Shown here in pieces: positions 18,672 through 27,048 of a stretch of DNA of 64,000 bases; within the stretch, counting starts at the first letter, position 1; each line of letters starts with the position of its first letter. The translations under genes were made by a program, and so were the position numbers. The DNA lies in NCBI RefSeq assembly GCF_012927125.1, contig NZ_JABBFZ010000001.1, positions 496,001 to 560,000 on the forward strand. The letters run 5' to 3'. The notes beneath the pieces were generated by a model, which was given only the letters and a program-made list of their open reading frames with translations, ran no database searches and was not told the DNA's origin. Source of the DNA: Paraburkholderia antibiotica. GTDB taxonomy: Bacteria > Pseudomonadota > Gammaproteobacteria > Burkholderiales > Burkholderiaceae.

Positions 18672-21032
18672 ATGCCCGATCTCCTCTCGAATCTGAACCC
18701 CGAACAACACGCCGCCGTCACGCTTCCGAATGAGCCCGCGCTGATTCTCGCCGGCGCCGGCAGCGGCAAAACCCGCGTCCTGATTACCCGCATCGCGTGG
18801 CTGATCCAGCAAGGTCTCGCGTCGCCCGCCACGGTCCTCGCGGTGACCTTCACCAACAAGGCCGCCCGCGAAATGATGGCGCGTCTGTCGGCGCTCCTGC
18901 CGATCGACACGCGCGGCATGTGGATCGGCACCTTCCACGGTCTGTGCAACCGCATGCTGCGCGCGCATCACCGCGACGCCGGTCTGCCCGCCACGTTCCA
19001 GATTCTCGATACGGCAGACCAACTGTCGGCGATCAAGCGCCTGATGAAGGGCCTCAACATCGACGACGAAAAGTACCCGGCGAAAAATCTCCAGTACTTC
19101 ATCAACAACGCGAAAGAGCAGGGGCTGCGTCCCAAAGACGTCGACGCCACCGACAACTTCAACCGCAAGTTCGTCGAGCTCTACGAAGCCTACGACCAGC
19201 AATGCCAGCGCGAAGGCGTGGTCGACTTCCCGGAGCTGCTGCTGCGCTGCTACGAACTGCTCGCGCACAATCCGCCGCTGCGCGCGCATTACCAGGCGCG
19301 TTTCAGGCACATCCTCGTCGACGAGTTCCAGGACACCAACAAGCTGCAGTACGCGTGGCTCAAGCTGCTCGCGGGTGAGCACAACGCAATCTTCGCGGTC
19401 GGCGACGACGATCAGTCGATCTACGCGTTCCGCGGCGCGAACGTCGGCAACATGCGCGATTTCGAGCACGAATTCAGAGTGCGCAACCTGATCAAGCTCG
19501 AACAGAACTATCGCTCGCACGGCCATATTCTCGATGCCGCCAACCAGCTGATCGCGAACAACTCGCGCCGTCTCGGCAAGAATCTGCGCACCGACGCCGG
19601 CCACGGCGAACCGGTGCGCGTCTACGAATCGGCGACCGATTCGCAGGAGGCCGGCTGGATCGTCGAGGAAATCAAGGCGCTCATCAGCACCGGCACCTCG
19701 CGCAGCGAAATCGCGATTCTTTATCGCAGCAACGCGCAGTCGCGCACGATCGAGCACACGCTCGTCAATGCGGGCATCGCGTATCGCGTGTATGGCGGCC
19801 TGCGCTTTTTCGAGCGTCAGGAAGTCAAGCACGCGCTCGCGTATCTGCGCCTGATCGACAATCCGAACGACGACACCGCGTTCGCCCGCGTCGTCAATTT
19901 CCCGACGCGCGGCATCGGCGCGCGTTCGCTCGAACAGCTCGCGGACTCGGCGCGTCTGTACAACTGCTCGATGGCCGCGGCGATTCCGTACGTCGCGGGC
20001 AAGGCAGGCTCGAGCCTCGCCGCGTTCGCGAATCTGGTCGGCAGGATGCGCGCGGAAACGCAGCAGATGAGCCTGCCGGAAACCGTCGAGTACGTGGTGC
20101 GCACGAGCGGTCTCGCCGAGTTCTATCAAAACGAGCGCGAAGGCCAGGACCGCCTCGAGAACTTGCAGGAACTCGTCAACGCGGCCGCCGCGTTCGTCAG
20201 CGAGGAAGGCTACGGGCTCGACACGCCCGCGCGCTCGATCCCGCTGCGCCCCGGCGCCAGCACCGCGCCCGAACTCGCGGTCGCGACCGACGATCCGAAC
20301 ACCGTGGTCCTCGACGCCCCGGACATCGCCGATCCGGCGCAGAACCCCGACACGATGACGCCGCTCGCCGGCTTCCTGTCGCACGCGTCGCTCGAAGCCG
20401 GCGACAACCAGGCGCAGGCCGGCCAGGAAGCGGTGCAGCTGATGACCGTGCACGCGGCGAAGGGCCTCGAATTCACGGCGGTGTTTATCACCGGTCTCGA
20501 AGAGGGGCTGTTCCCGCACGAGAACAGCGCGATGGAGTCCGACGGTCTCGAGGAAGAGCGCCGTCTGATGTACGTCGCGATCACGCGTGCGAAGGAGCGG
20601 CTGTATCTGTCGTTTGCACAGAGCCGGATGCTGCACGGCCAGACGCGTTACAACATCCGTTCGCGCTTCTTCGACGAACTGCCGCAGGAAACGCTGAAGT
20701 GGTTGACGCCGAAGGTCGAGGCGGGTTCGCGCTGGGGCGGTCGCTCGGATAACGCCGGCTACGGGCGCGACTGGTTCGCGCGGCCGGGCTATGGTGGCGG
20801 TTCGGCCGCGGCATCGGTGGCATCCGCGCCGGCGCCGGCGTTCGCGAACGAGCAGCGCGCGGCCGACACCGGCTTCCGGGTCGGTCAGCAGGTGTTTCAC
20901 ACGAAGTTCGGCGAAGGCACGATCATCGCGCTCGAAGGCAACGGTACCGACGCGAAGGCCCAGGTCCGCTTCAAACGGCACGGCGAGAAGTGGCTCGCGC
21001 TGGCGGTGGCGAAACTGCAGGCGGTCGAATGA
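18672..21032 (+). CDS. uvrD: DNA helicase II (UvrD/Rep family)
   Basis: A 786-residue superfamily 1A 3'-5' helicase used in nucleotide excision and mismatch repair. Motifs in order: Q-motif LNPEQHAAV, Walker A AGAGSGKT, TFTNKAAREM, DEFQDTNKLQY, GDDDQSIYAFRGA, and the C-terminal VHAAKGLEF and YVAITRAK motifs. The last ~60 residues (GFRVGQQVFHTKFGEGTII...) form the Tudor-like tail of UvrD/PcrA. The stop overlaps the next ATG as ATGA. No Shine-Dalgarno is evident; the short leader starts from the TATAAT at 18637. Confidence 0.94.
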   Translation: MPDLLSNLNPEQHAAVTLPNEPALILAGAGSGKTRVLITRIAWLIQQGLASPATVLAVTFTNKAAREMMARLSALLPIDTRGMWIGTFHGLCNRMLRAHHRDAGLPATFQILDTADQLSAIKRLMKGLNIDDEKYPAKNLQYFINNAKEQGLRPKDVDATDNFNRKFVELYEAYDQQCQREGVVDFPELLLRCYELLAHNPPLRAHYQARFRHILVDEFQDTNKLQYAWLKLLAGEHNAIFAVGDDDQSIYAFRGANVGNMRDFEHEFRVRNLIKLEQNYRSHGHILDAANQLIANNSRRLGKNLRTDAGHGEPVRVYESATDSQEAGWIVEEIKALISTGTSRSEIAILYRSNAQSRTIEHTLVNAGIAYRVYGGLRFFERQEVKHALAYLRLIDNPNDDTAFARVVNFPTRGIGARSLEQLADSARLYNCSMAAAIPYVAGKAGSSLAAFANLVGRMRAETQQMSLPETVEYVVRTSGLAEFYQNEREGQDRLENLQELVNAAAAFVSEEGYGLDTPARSIPLRPGASTAPELAVATDDPNTVVLDAPDIADPAQNPDTMTPLAGFLSHASLEAGDNQAQAGQEAVQLMTVHAAKGLEFTAVFITGLEEGLFPHENSAMESDGLEEERRLMYVAITRAKERLYLSFAQSRMLHGQTRYNIRSRFFDELPQETLKWLTPKVEAGSRWGGRSDNAGYGRDWFARPGYGGGSAAASVASAPAPAFANEQRAADTGFRVGQQVFHTKFGEGTIIALEGNGTDAKAQVRFKRHGEKWLALAVAKLQAVE

Positions 21033-21841
21033 GCACGACGACTTCTGCTGCCATGGCCACGCCGCAGGCCACGGCCACGGTGCGCCCGCTCGGCATTCTG
21101 GCCGCGTTGCCGCAGGAACTCGGCGACCTGATCGACGCGATGCGCGCCGAGTCCGGCGTGCACACGGTCACGCACGGCCGGCGCGATTATCACGTCGGCA
21201 GCGTGCGGGGCACGCCGTGCGTCGTCACGCTCGCGCGCGTCGGCAAGGTTGCGGCGGCCGCGACGGCGAGCGCGCTGATCCACGCGTTCGACGTCGAGGC
21301 GATCGTATTTACCGGCGTCGCCGGGGGCGTGAGCCGCGACGTGCATGTCGGCGACATCGTCGTTGCGAGCACGCTGCTGCAGCACGATATCGACGCGTCG
21401 CCGTTGTTTCCGCGCTTCGAAGTGCCGCTGCTCGGCATGTCGCGTTTCTCGACCGATACGGCGCTCGCCGAGCGGCTCGCGGCCGCATGCGAGCGTTTCG
21501 TCGCGGAAGAGGGCGCGGCCTGCGCGGCGCGCTTCGGCACGCGCGAGCCGCGTGTGCATCGCGGTTTGATCGTGAGTGGCGATCAGTTCGTCGCGAGCGC
21601 GGCGGCGGTGGGTGCGTTGCGCGATGCGCTGCCCGATGCGCTCGCGGTCGAGATGGAAGGCGCGGCGCTCGCGCAGGTCTGCTACGAGTACGGCGTACCG
21701 TGCGCGGTCGTGCGCACGATTTCCGATACCGCCGACGACCACGCGCCCACGTCGTTCATGTCGTTCCTGACCGAGATCGCGGGCACGTATTCGAATGCGA
21801 TCCTCGCGCGCTTTCTCGACGCGCCCCGCGGCGCGGGCTGA
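21029..21841 (+). CDS. mtnN: 5'-methylthioadenosine/S-adenosylhomocysteine nucleosidase
   Basis: A 270-residue PNP/UDP-phosphorylase-family enzyme hydrolysing MTA and SAH to free adenine. Conserved segments are LGILAALPQELGDL, FTGVAGGVSRDVHVGDIVV, the substrate-ribose site VEMEGAALAQVC and RTISDTAD with the catalytic Asp. The ATG overlaps the uvrD stop by 4 nt, indicating translational coupling. It is a little longer than E. coli MtnN, with about 20 extra N-terminal residues. A related purine nucleosidase remains possible. Confidence 0.85.
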   Translation: MSTTTSAAMATPQATATVRPLGILAALPQELGDLIDAMRAESGVHTVTHGRRDYHVGSVRGTPCVVTLARVGKVAAAATASALIHAFDVEAIVFTGVAGGVSRDVHVGDIVVASTLLQHDIDASPLFPRFEVPLLGMSRFSTDTALAERLAAACERFVAEEGAACAARFGTREPRVHRGLIVSGDQFVASAAAVGALRDALPDALAVEMEGAALAQVCYEYGVPCAVVRTISDTADDHAPTSFMSFLTEIAGTYSNAILARFLDAPRGAG

Positions 21842-21846
21842 GTTTT

Positions 21847-21870
21847 GGGCGGGCGGCGGCGGGCGGCGGG
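21847..21870 (+). other. G-quadruplex-type G-tract cluster
   Basis: Four GGG runs separated by 1, 7 and 4 nt lie 6 bp after the mtnN stop, inside a 10-bp tandem GGCGGGCGGC duplication. They fit the G3-N1-7 quadruplex rule. The site is between convergent genes. Confidence 0.4.
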
Positions 21871-21970
21871 TTAGGCGCGGTTTTTCGCAGAGCTTTCGCG
21901 CCACCTTCGCTCAATCCGAGCCGCTTTCCCGTTCGTTTCTCGCACTAGCTTCTCGTACCAGTTTCTCGCG

Positions 21971-23875
21971 CTAGTTCTTCCCGCCGTCGCCGAGCGCGTC
22001 GCGCACCTGCTGGAGCGCGGCCGGGTCTTCGATAGTCGGCAGCTCGCCCGGCTCGCGGCCCTCGGCGAGCGCCGCGATCGCGCGGCGCAATAGCTTGCCG
22101 GAGCGCGTCTTCGGCAGCATCGACACCATCACCACGCGCGCGGGCCGCGCGATCGAACCGAGCTGACGGTCGACCGTCATCGCCAGTTCGGCTTCGAGGC
22201 GCGCGCGCTCGCTCGGATCGCCTTCGGGTTGCGCGCTGCGCAGCACCACGAAGGCCATCGCCGCCTGCCCCTTCACCGGATCGTTGACGCCGACCACCGC
22301 CACTTCCGCGACGGCCGCGTGACTCGACAGCGCCTCCTCGATTTCGCGCGTGCCGAGCCGGTGACCCGCGACGTTGATCACGTCGTCGGTGCGGCCGAGG
22401 ATCGTCACGTAGCCGTTTTCGTCCTGCACGCCCCAGTCGAAGGTCGAATAGACCTGCTGGTTCGGCACGCTCGACCAGTAGGTGCTGACGAAGCGCCGGT
22501 CGTCGCCCCAAACCGTCGACATGCAGCCCGGCGGCAGCGGATAGTCGAGCGTCAGCACACCTTTTTCGCCGACCGCGCAGGGCTCGCCGGTCAGCTCGTC
22601 GCGGATCGTCAGGTTGTAGCCGACCGACGGCACGCCCGGCGAGCCGAGCTTGTTCGGCAGATCTTCGATGCCGCGCGGAATCGCCAGCATCGGCCAGCCG
22701 GTTTCGGTCTGCCAGTAGTTGTCGATCACCGGCTTGCTCAGCGCGTTGGTGATCCACTCGGCGGTCGGTTCGTCGAGCGGCTCGCCGGCGAGAAACAGCG
22801 TGCGCAGGCTCGACAGATCGGCGGCCTTGAGTAGCGCCGGGTCCTGTTTTTTCAGCACGCGCAGCGCGGTCGGCGCGGTGAACATGATATTGATTTTGTG
22901 CTGCTCGACGAGCCGCCACCAGATGCCGCCGTCCGGGCGGATCGGCGTGCCTTCGTACATCACCGTGGTGAGCCCCGCGATCAGCGGCGCGTAGACGATG
23001 TAGCTATGGCCGACCACCCAGCCGACGTCGGAAGCCGTGAACATCGTGTCGCCGGGCTTGCCCTGGAAGATGTATTCCATCGATGCCGCGAGCGCGACCG
23101 CATAACCGCCAACATCACGCTGCACGCCCTTCGGCTTGCCGGTCGTGCCCGACGTGTACAGCACGTACGACGGCTCGTTCGATTCGAGCCATTCGCACGG
23201 CACGTGGGCGTTGAAAAACTGCTCGCGCAGCGGCTCGTAGGCGACGAGGTAGGGCGCGTTCAGGCGCTCGGGCGCGAGCTGCCGGTCGATCAGCAGCACG
23301 TGCGGCGTCTTGTGCGCGGCGCGCGCGAGCGCTTCGTCGACGAGCGGCGTGTAGTCGATCACTTTGCCACCGCGCGCGCCGGCGTCGGCGGTGACGATGA
23401 GCGCGGGCTTCGCGTCGTCGATGCGTGCCGCGAGGTTCGGCGCCGCGAAGCCGCCGAATACGACCGAATGAATCGCGCCGAGCCGCGCGCACGCGAGCAT
23501 CGCGAAGAGGGCCTCGGGGATCATCGGCAGATAGATCAGCACGACGTCGCCGCGCTTGACGCCGAGCGAGCGCATCACCGCGGCCATCCGGTTGATTTCC
23601 GCGTGCAGCTCAGCGTACGTGTAATGCCGCTCGATGCCGGTTTCGGTCGACACGTAGATGAGCGCGTTCTGCTGCGCGCGTTCGGCGAGATGACGATCGA
23701 CGGCGTTGTGGCAGAGGTTCGTACGGCCGCCGACGAACCAGCGCGCGAACGGCGGCTTCGAGCGGTCGAGCACGGTGCCGAACGGCGTGTGCCAGTGAAT
23801 GCGCTGGGCTTCGTCGCGCCAGAAGGCTTCGGGGTTATCGATCGAGCGGCGGTGGAAATCGCGGTAGCGGGTCAT
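21971..23875 (-). CDS. prpE: propionate--CoA ligase
   Basis: A 634-residue acyl-adenylate-forming enzyme activating propionate to propionyl-CoA. It has the AMP-binding P-loop YTSGTTGKPKG, the WQTETGW motif, GRTDDVINVAGHRLGTREIEE hinge region and the acetylatable Lys in PKTRSGKLLRR. Sequence pattern (WFVGGRTNLCHNAVDRH) is that of PrpE rather than Acs. GAGGA lies about 10 nt upstream of the ATG. No prp methylcitrate genes are adjacent, so it is a stand-alone copy. A structured, terminator-bearing segment lies upstream. Confidence 0.9.
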   Translation of the reverse strand: MTRYRDFHRRSIDNPEAFWRDEAQRIHWHTPFGTVLDRSKPPFARWFVGGRTNLCHNAVDRHLAERAQQNALIYVSTETGIERHYTYAELHAEINRMAAVMRSLGVKRGDVVLIYLPMIPEALFAMLACARLGAIHSVVFGGFAAPNLAARIDDAKPALIVTADAGARGGKVIDYTPLVDEALARAAHKTPHVLLIDRQLAPERLNAPYLVAYEPLREQFFNAHVPCEWLESNEPSYVLYTSGTTGKPKGVQRDVGGYAVALAASMEYIFQGKPGDTMFTASDVGWVVGHSYIVYAPLIAGLTTVMYEGTPIRPDGGIWWRLVEQHKINIMFTAPTALRVLKKQDPALLKAADLSSLRTLFLAGEPLDEPTAEWITNALSKPVIDNYWQTETGWPMLAIPRGIEDLPNKLGSPGVPSVGYNLTIRDELTGEPCAVGEKGVLTLDYPLPPGCMSTVWGDDRRFVSTYWSSVPNQQVYSTFDWGVQDENGYVTILGRTDDVINVAGHRLGTREIEEALSSHAAVAEVAVVGVNDPVKGQAAMAFVVLRSAQPEGDPSERARLEAELAMTVDRQLGSIARPARVVMVSMLPKTRSGKLLRRAIAALAEGREPGELPTIEDPAALQQVRDALGDGGKN

Positions 23876-24063
23876 CGGCGGCGATCCTCGTGCGGCGGGA
23901 GTGGACGGGGTTGGCGGTGAGACTTCCGTGCAAATTTTGCGCCCGGTGCGGCGCGGCTGCGCGCATCAGCTTAGAGGGGCGTGGCGGTGGGGGCAACGGG
24001 GGTTGTCCATAGGGACAATGGGCTCGCGCTCCAACAAAAGACCGCAATCGATTTTGCGCCAAA

Positions 24064-24083
24064 AAATGGGCCGTTGCCCATTT
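24064..24083 (-). terminator. orphan minus-strand terminator upstream of prpE
   Basis: AAATGGGC-CGTT-GCCCATTT is a perfect 8-bp stem; on the minus strand it is followed by a T-run. No minus-strand gene ends here, so it terminates either a leader RNA of prpE or an unannotated small RNA. Confidence 0.55.
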
Positions 24084-24113
24084 CGTATTGGGTTGGCGGC
24101 GGGTAGGGTGGCC

Positions 24114-24150
24114 GAGCCCGTGACGAGGCGTTGACGCACCGTCACGGCTC
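24114..24150 (-). ncRNA. structured segment, possible small RNA or prpE leader
   Basis: CCGTGACG (24118-24125) and CGTCACGG (24140-24147) form a perfect 8-bp stem, extendable by a bulge to GAGCC/GGCTC, with an inner GCG/CGC pairing. It lies just before the orphan minus-strand terminator, an arrangement typical of a short structured transcript. No promoter was identified; the call is tentative. Confidence 0.25.
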
Positions 24151-24337
24151 AGAAGTGTGCGGCTGCGGCACTGTTGCTGAAAAGGGCTTCGTAGTGGCTC
24201 GCTTTTCACATTGGCGCCATGCATTGCGCTGTCCGCACACGTGAAGCCGATAAGCCTCCTGGTCTGCTGCACTTCGCGTTTGCGGAAGAACGGATAAGGA
24301 GGCCAAGGAAATTTTTCCCTCCAGCTCAGAGGTTCGC

Positions 24338-24823
24338 ATGTCCGATCGATACGCTGCCGAGCGAGGCACGCCGAGCGTTCCCGCTTGCGCGAAATCGCAG
24401 ATATCACTTGGTTTCAACGGGCGCTTTCTGACCATGAGTGGCCCCGTTACCCGTATCTATGCCGCGGTGTCAGGTAGCCCGGATAGTGCGGGAAGGTTCG
24501 ACCATTCACTGGAGCGCCAGCGTGAAAGAAGCAAGGGGCCGATTCCCATTGGTCAATACTGGATTGAGCCTTTGCAGATGTGGGAAAACCACTGGTATAA
24601 CCTGGCTGCGCGTGCATCGTGGGGAAATCACCGGATTACCATTCATGTCTATCCAGGAACGCAGACATATGGACGGGGCGGCTTTTTTATTCACGGTGGC
24701 ACCCACGCAGGCTCCGCCGGTTGCATCAACCTGAAGGCCGGAATGGACTTATTCGTACGCGACTTGAGGCAGGCGGCAGCGCAGTCGCCAGATTGCTACA
24801 TTCCGCTAAGCGTGAGGTATTGA
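24338..24823 (+). CDS. Tlde1/DUF2778-like L,D-transpeptidase-fold protein, candidate T6SS effector
   Basis: A 161-residue protein without signal peptide. The C-terminal half carries a transpeptidase-like active site: H119 in GGFFIHGG, S126 and C129 in GSAGCINL, with the upstream motif GPIPIGQYWI (68-76). This pattern fits DUF2778/Tlde1 proteins, some of which are type VI effectors that cut or exchange peptidoglycan stem peptides. The ATG has CAGAGG upstream. Local GC is lower (about 43% around 24541-24600) than in flanking genes, suggesting transfer. The next gene begins 1 nt after the stop and is a plausible immunity protein. Family assignment is from motifs; secretion is inferred. Confidence 0.72.
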   Translation: MSDRYAAERGTPSVPACAKSQISLGFNGRFLTMSGPVTRIYAAVSGSPDSAGRFDHSLERQRERSKGPIPIGQYWIEPLQMWENHWYNLAARASWGNHRITIHVYPGTQTYGRGGFFIHGGTHAGSAGCINLKAGMDLFVRDLRQAAAQSPDCYIPLSVRY

Positions 24824-24824
24824 C

Positions 24825-25076
24825 GTGCCGAAGTTCAAGATGGCCAGTGTGCTCGCCGGGGGCGTTCTGTTTGCTTTTATCGCCGCCGTGATCGTCTTCA
24901 ATGCGATTAATCTGAACGAGGCATATGGCCGCGGTGAGCCCTATTATTCGCGCACGACGAACATGGATAAGTGGAGTGATCCGCTGCCGATTTTGGCCGC
25001 CGTTGATGGCGCCGCCGTTATTCTGATCGCAGGCGGGGTTTTTCTGTGGAGACGTATCGGGAAAGCTATGCGGTGA
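24825..25076 (+). CDS. small two-helix membrane protein, candidate immunity protein
   Basis: An 83-residue protein starting at GTG one nucleotide after the preceding stop. Helix 1 spans about residues 6-30, a loop of ~22 polar residues (about 31-53, NEAYGRGEPYYSRTTNMDKW) follows, and helix 2 spans about 54-76, ending in WRRIGKAMR. By the positive-inside rule the loop would face the periplasm, where a Tlde1-type toxin acts. I do not recognise a family. The coupling to the toxin-like gene is the main reason for proposing immunity. The GTG could be misassigned but no ATG precedes helix 1 except codon 6. Confidence 0.6.
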   Translation: MPKFKMASVLAGGVLFAFIAAVIVFNAINLNEAYGRGEPYYSRTTNMDKWSDPLPILAAVDGAAVILIAGGVFLWRRIGKAMR

Positions 25077-25154
25077 TTGGTGTTCGCATTGCAATTAGCG
25101 ATCAACAATCTGTCAGCTACCTGGTCGTGTCGCCGAAGGCAGAAATACAAACAA

Positions 25155-25182
25155 AAGCGCCGCCCCCGAAGGAGCGGCGCTT
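25155..25182 (-). terminator. terminator of the Fsr-type MFS gene
   Basis: AAGCGCCGC and GCGGCGCTT form a perfect 9-bp stem with a 10-nt loop. On the minus strand it is followed by TTTTGTTTG. It may also stop plus-strand transcripts from the small membrane-protein gene. Confidence 0.8.
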
Positions 25183-25258
25183 ATAGACCAGGAATTCCAG
25201 GCGCGGGCCACCGCTTAACGACAAAGCCAAAATGCGTCGCCCTACCCAGGGACCCCGT

Positions 25259-26524
25259 TCAAGCCTTAACCCGCTTCCCCTCAACATCCGGCAACAACAC
25301 AGTCAGCACCCCGATCAGCGGCAAGAACGAACAAACCTTATAAACGAACGCAATACTCGTCGCGTCGGCCAACTGCCCAAGCACGGCGGCGCCCACACCG
25401 CCCAACCCGAACGCAAATCCAAAGAAAAGCCCCGCGACCATCCCGACCTTGCCCGGAATCAACTCCTGCGCGTAGACCAGAATCGCCGAGAATGCCGACG
25501 CAAGCACCACCCCGATCACCACCGTCAGCACGCCGGTCCAGAACAGGTTCGCGTACGGCAGCAGCAGCGTGAACGGCGCCACGCCGAGAATCGATACCCA
25601 GATCACGTACTTGCGGCCGATCTTGTCGCCGATCGGGCCACCGATCACCGTACCCGCCGCCACCGCCGCCAGGAACACGAACAGATGGATCTGCGCGGCC
25701 TGAACCGACAGATGGAACTTGTCGATCAGATAGAACGTGAAGTAGCTGTTGATGCTCGCGAGATAGAAGTATTTCGAGAATACCAGCAGCACCAGTACGC
25801 TCATGGCCATGATGACCTTGTTACGCGGCAGCATCGCGTGTGCGCCCTGGCCGCGCGCCTTCTTCACCGACGGATGGCGCTTGTACCAGCGGCCGATCTG
25901 CGTCAGCACGACAATCGCGACAAGCGCCGCCGCCGAGAACCACGCGATGCTGCGCTGGCCATGCGGAATCACGATCAACGCGGCCAGCAGCGGTCCGAGC
26001 GACGAACCCGCATTGCCGCCAACCTGGAACAGCGACTGCGCAAGCCCATGACGGCCGCCCGACGCCATCCGCGCCACGCGCGACGATTCCGGATGGAACA
26101 CCGACGACCCGCAGCCGACCAGCGCCGCCGCGATCAGCAGCACGCCGAAATTCGCCGCCACCGACATCAGCAGCAGACCGGCCAGCGTGAAGCCCATGCC
26201 GACCGGCAGCGAGTACGGCTTCGGATGCTTGTCGGTATAGCTGCCGACGAGCGGCTGCAGCAGCGACGCGGTGATCTGATAGGTCAGCGTGATCAGGCCG
26301 ATCTGTCCGAACGACAACGCGAAGTTCTCCTTGAACATCGGGTAGATCGCGAGGATCAGCGACTGGATCATGTCGTTGAGCAGGTGCGAAAAACTGATCG
26401 CACCGAGCACGGAGTAGACCGTGTGCTGGACATTGCCCGCCGCGGGCGCGGCGGAAGTGGGCGGCGTGGTCGCGCCCGTGGCGGAGGCGCCGGCAAGGGC
26501 GCTTTTATCGAGACTCGTTTCCAT
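25259..26524 (-). CDS. MFS transporter, fosmidomycin-resistance (Fsr) family
   Basis: A 421-residue, 12-helix major facilitator. An Ala/Thr-rich cytoplasmic N-terminus (~30 residues) precedes the first helix segment SFSHLLNDMIQSLILAIYPMFK, typical of Fsr. Other family segments: GLITLTYQITASLLQPLVG, GCGSSVFHPESSRVARMASGG, and QVGGNAGSSLGPLLAA. The A-motif-like region between helices 2 and 3 (YTDKHPKP) is present. Fsr proteins export fosmidomycin and possibly other small molecules; the natural substrate here is unknown. It is a single-gene unit with its own terminator; upstream lies a GACAA-N3-TTGTC palindrome at 26694-26706. Confidence 0.88.
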   Translation of the reverse strand: METSLDKSALAGASATGATTPPTSAAPAAGNVQHTVYSVLGAISFSHLLNDMIQSLILAIYPMFKENFALSFGQIGLITLTYQITASLLQPLVGSYTDKHPKPYSLPVGMGFTLAGLLLMSVAANFGVLLIAAALVGCGSSVFHPESSRVARMASGGRHGLAQSLFQVGGNAGSSLGPLLAALIVIPHGQRSIAWFSAAALVAIVVLTQIGRWYKRHPSVKKARGQGAHAMLPRNKVIMAMSVLVLLVFSKYFYLASINSYFTFYLIDKFHLSVQAAQIHLFVFLAAVAAGTVIGGPIGDKIGRKYVIWVSILGVAPFTLLLPYANLFWTGVLTVVIGVVLASAFSAILVYAQELIPGKVGMVAGLFFGFAFGLGGVGAAVLGQLADATSIAFVYKVCSFLPLIGVLTVLLPDVEGKRVKA

Positions 26525-27048
26525 ACGCTAGAAAAAAGAGATCAGGCAAACGGTGGGAAGGGAAATCGGCAATGAGCCGGTGCGGGCAGCGCGCCTCGTA
26601 GGCGCGTTACGCGAAGCTTTGCGGCATTTCGTCGCGGCAACCGGCGTTGTAAGTATTTAGGCGAAGTTTAATGTGGCTTGAGTGAATTGTAAGGACAAGT
26701 TTTGTCGTGAATCGGACATGGGGTCGGATGCAGATGGGCGCTTTGGCTAAAGACGCTTTGTCCCGGTAGCACGCCGGGGTGAATTTCTGGAGCGTTTTAT
26801 CGTCGCGGGACGAGCGCGGAGAATGGCTCGCTCGACGATCCGGCCTGTGGACCGAAGGCGAAGGCGAGGGGGAGGGTGACGGGGAACGGTGCGGCCGTAA
26901 ACGGCAAAGCGGGCGCCGCGATGGGGATCGCGGCGCCCGCTTTGCTGCTACTTCGTTTTTGCTTTCCGCCTGACGGTGTCGCAGGCGTGGTGAGTATCAC
27001 GCTCGAACGTGATGAATCTACGTTCGAGCACGCCAGGGTCGACGGGTC
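26525..27048. other. 524-bp gap between the MFS gene and the efflux operon
   Basis: No gene is recognised. The part near the MFS start is AT-richer than its surroundings and should hold that gene's promoter, with a possible GACAA-N3-TTGTC operator at 26694-26706. A purine-rich stretch (about 26860-26890) and a very strong hairpin (26902-26947) follow. Confidence 0.5.
26902..26947 (-). terminator. strong hairpin after the efflux operon
   Basis: AAAGCGGGCGCCGCGAT pairs perfectly with its complement around a GGGG loop, extendable to about 21 bp with one wobble. It lies about 100 bp after the HlyD gene stop. The flanking T content is low, so it may act as an mRNA 3' end stabiliser as well as a terminator. 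Confidence 0.6.

Larger units (their letters stand above)
23876..24337. other. 462-bp gap between prpE and the Tlde1-like gene
   Basis: No gene is recognised. The segment holds a TTGTCC-N4-GGACAA palindrome (24003-24018), a minus-strand terminator (24064-24083) and a large hairpin (24114-24150), listed or discussed separately. GC content falls towards the right end. Confidence 0.5.
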
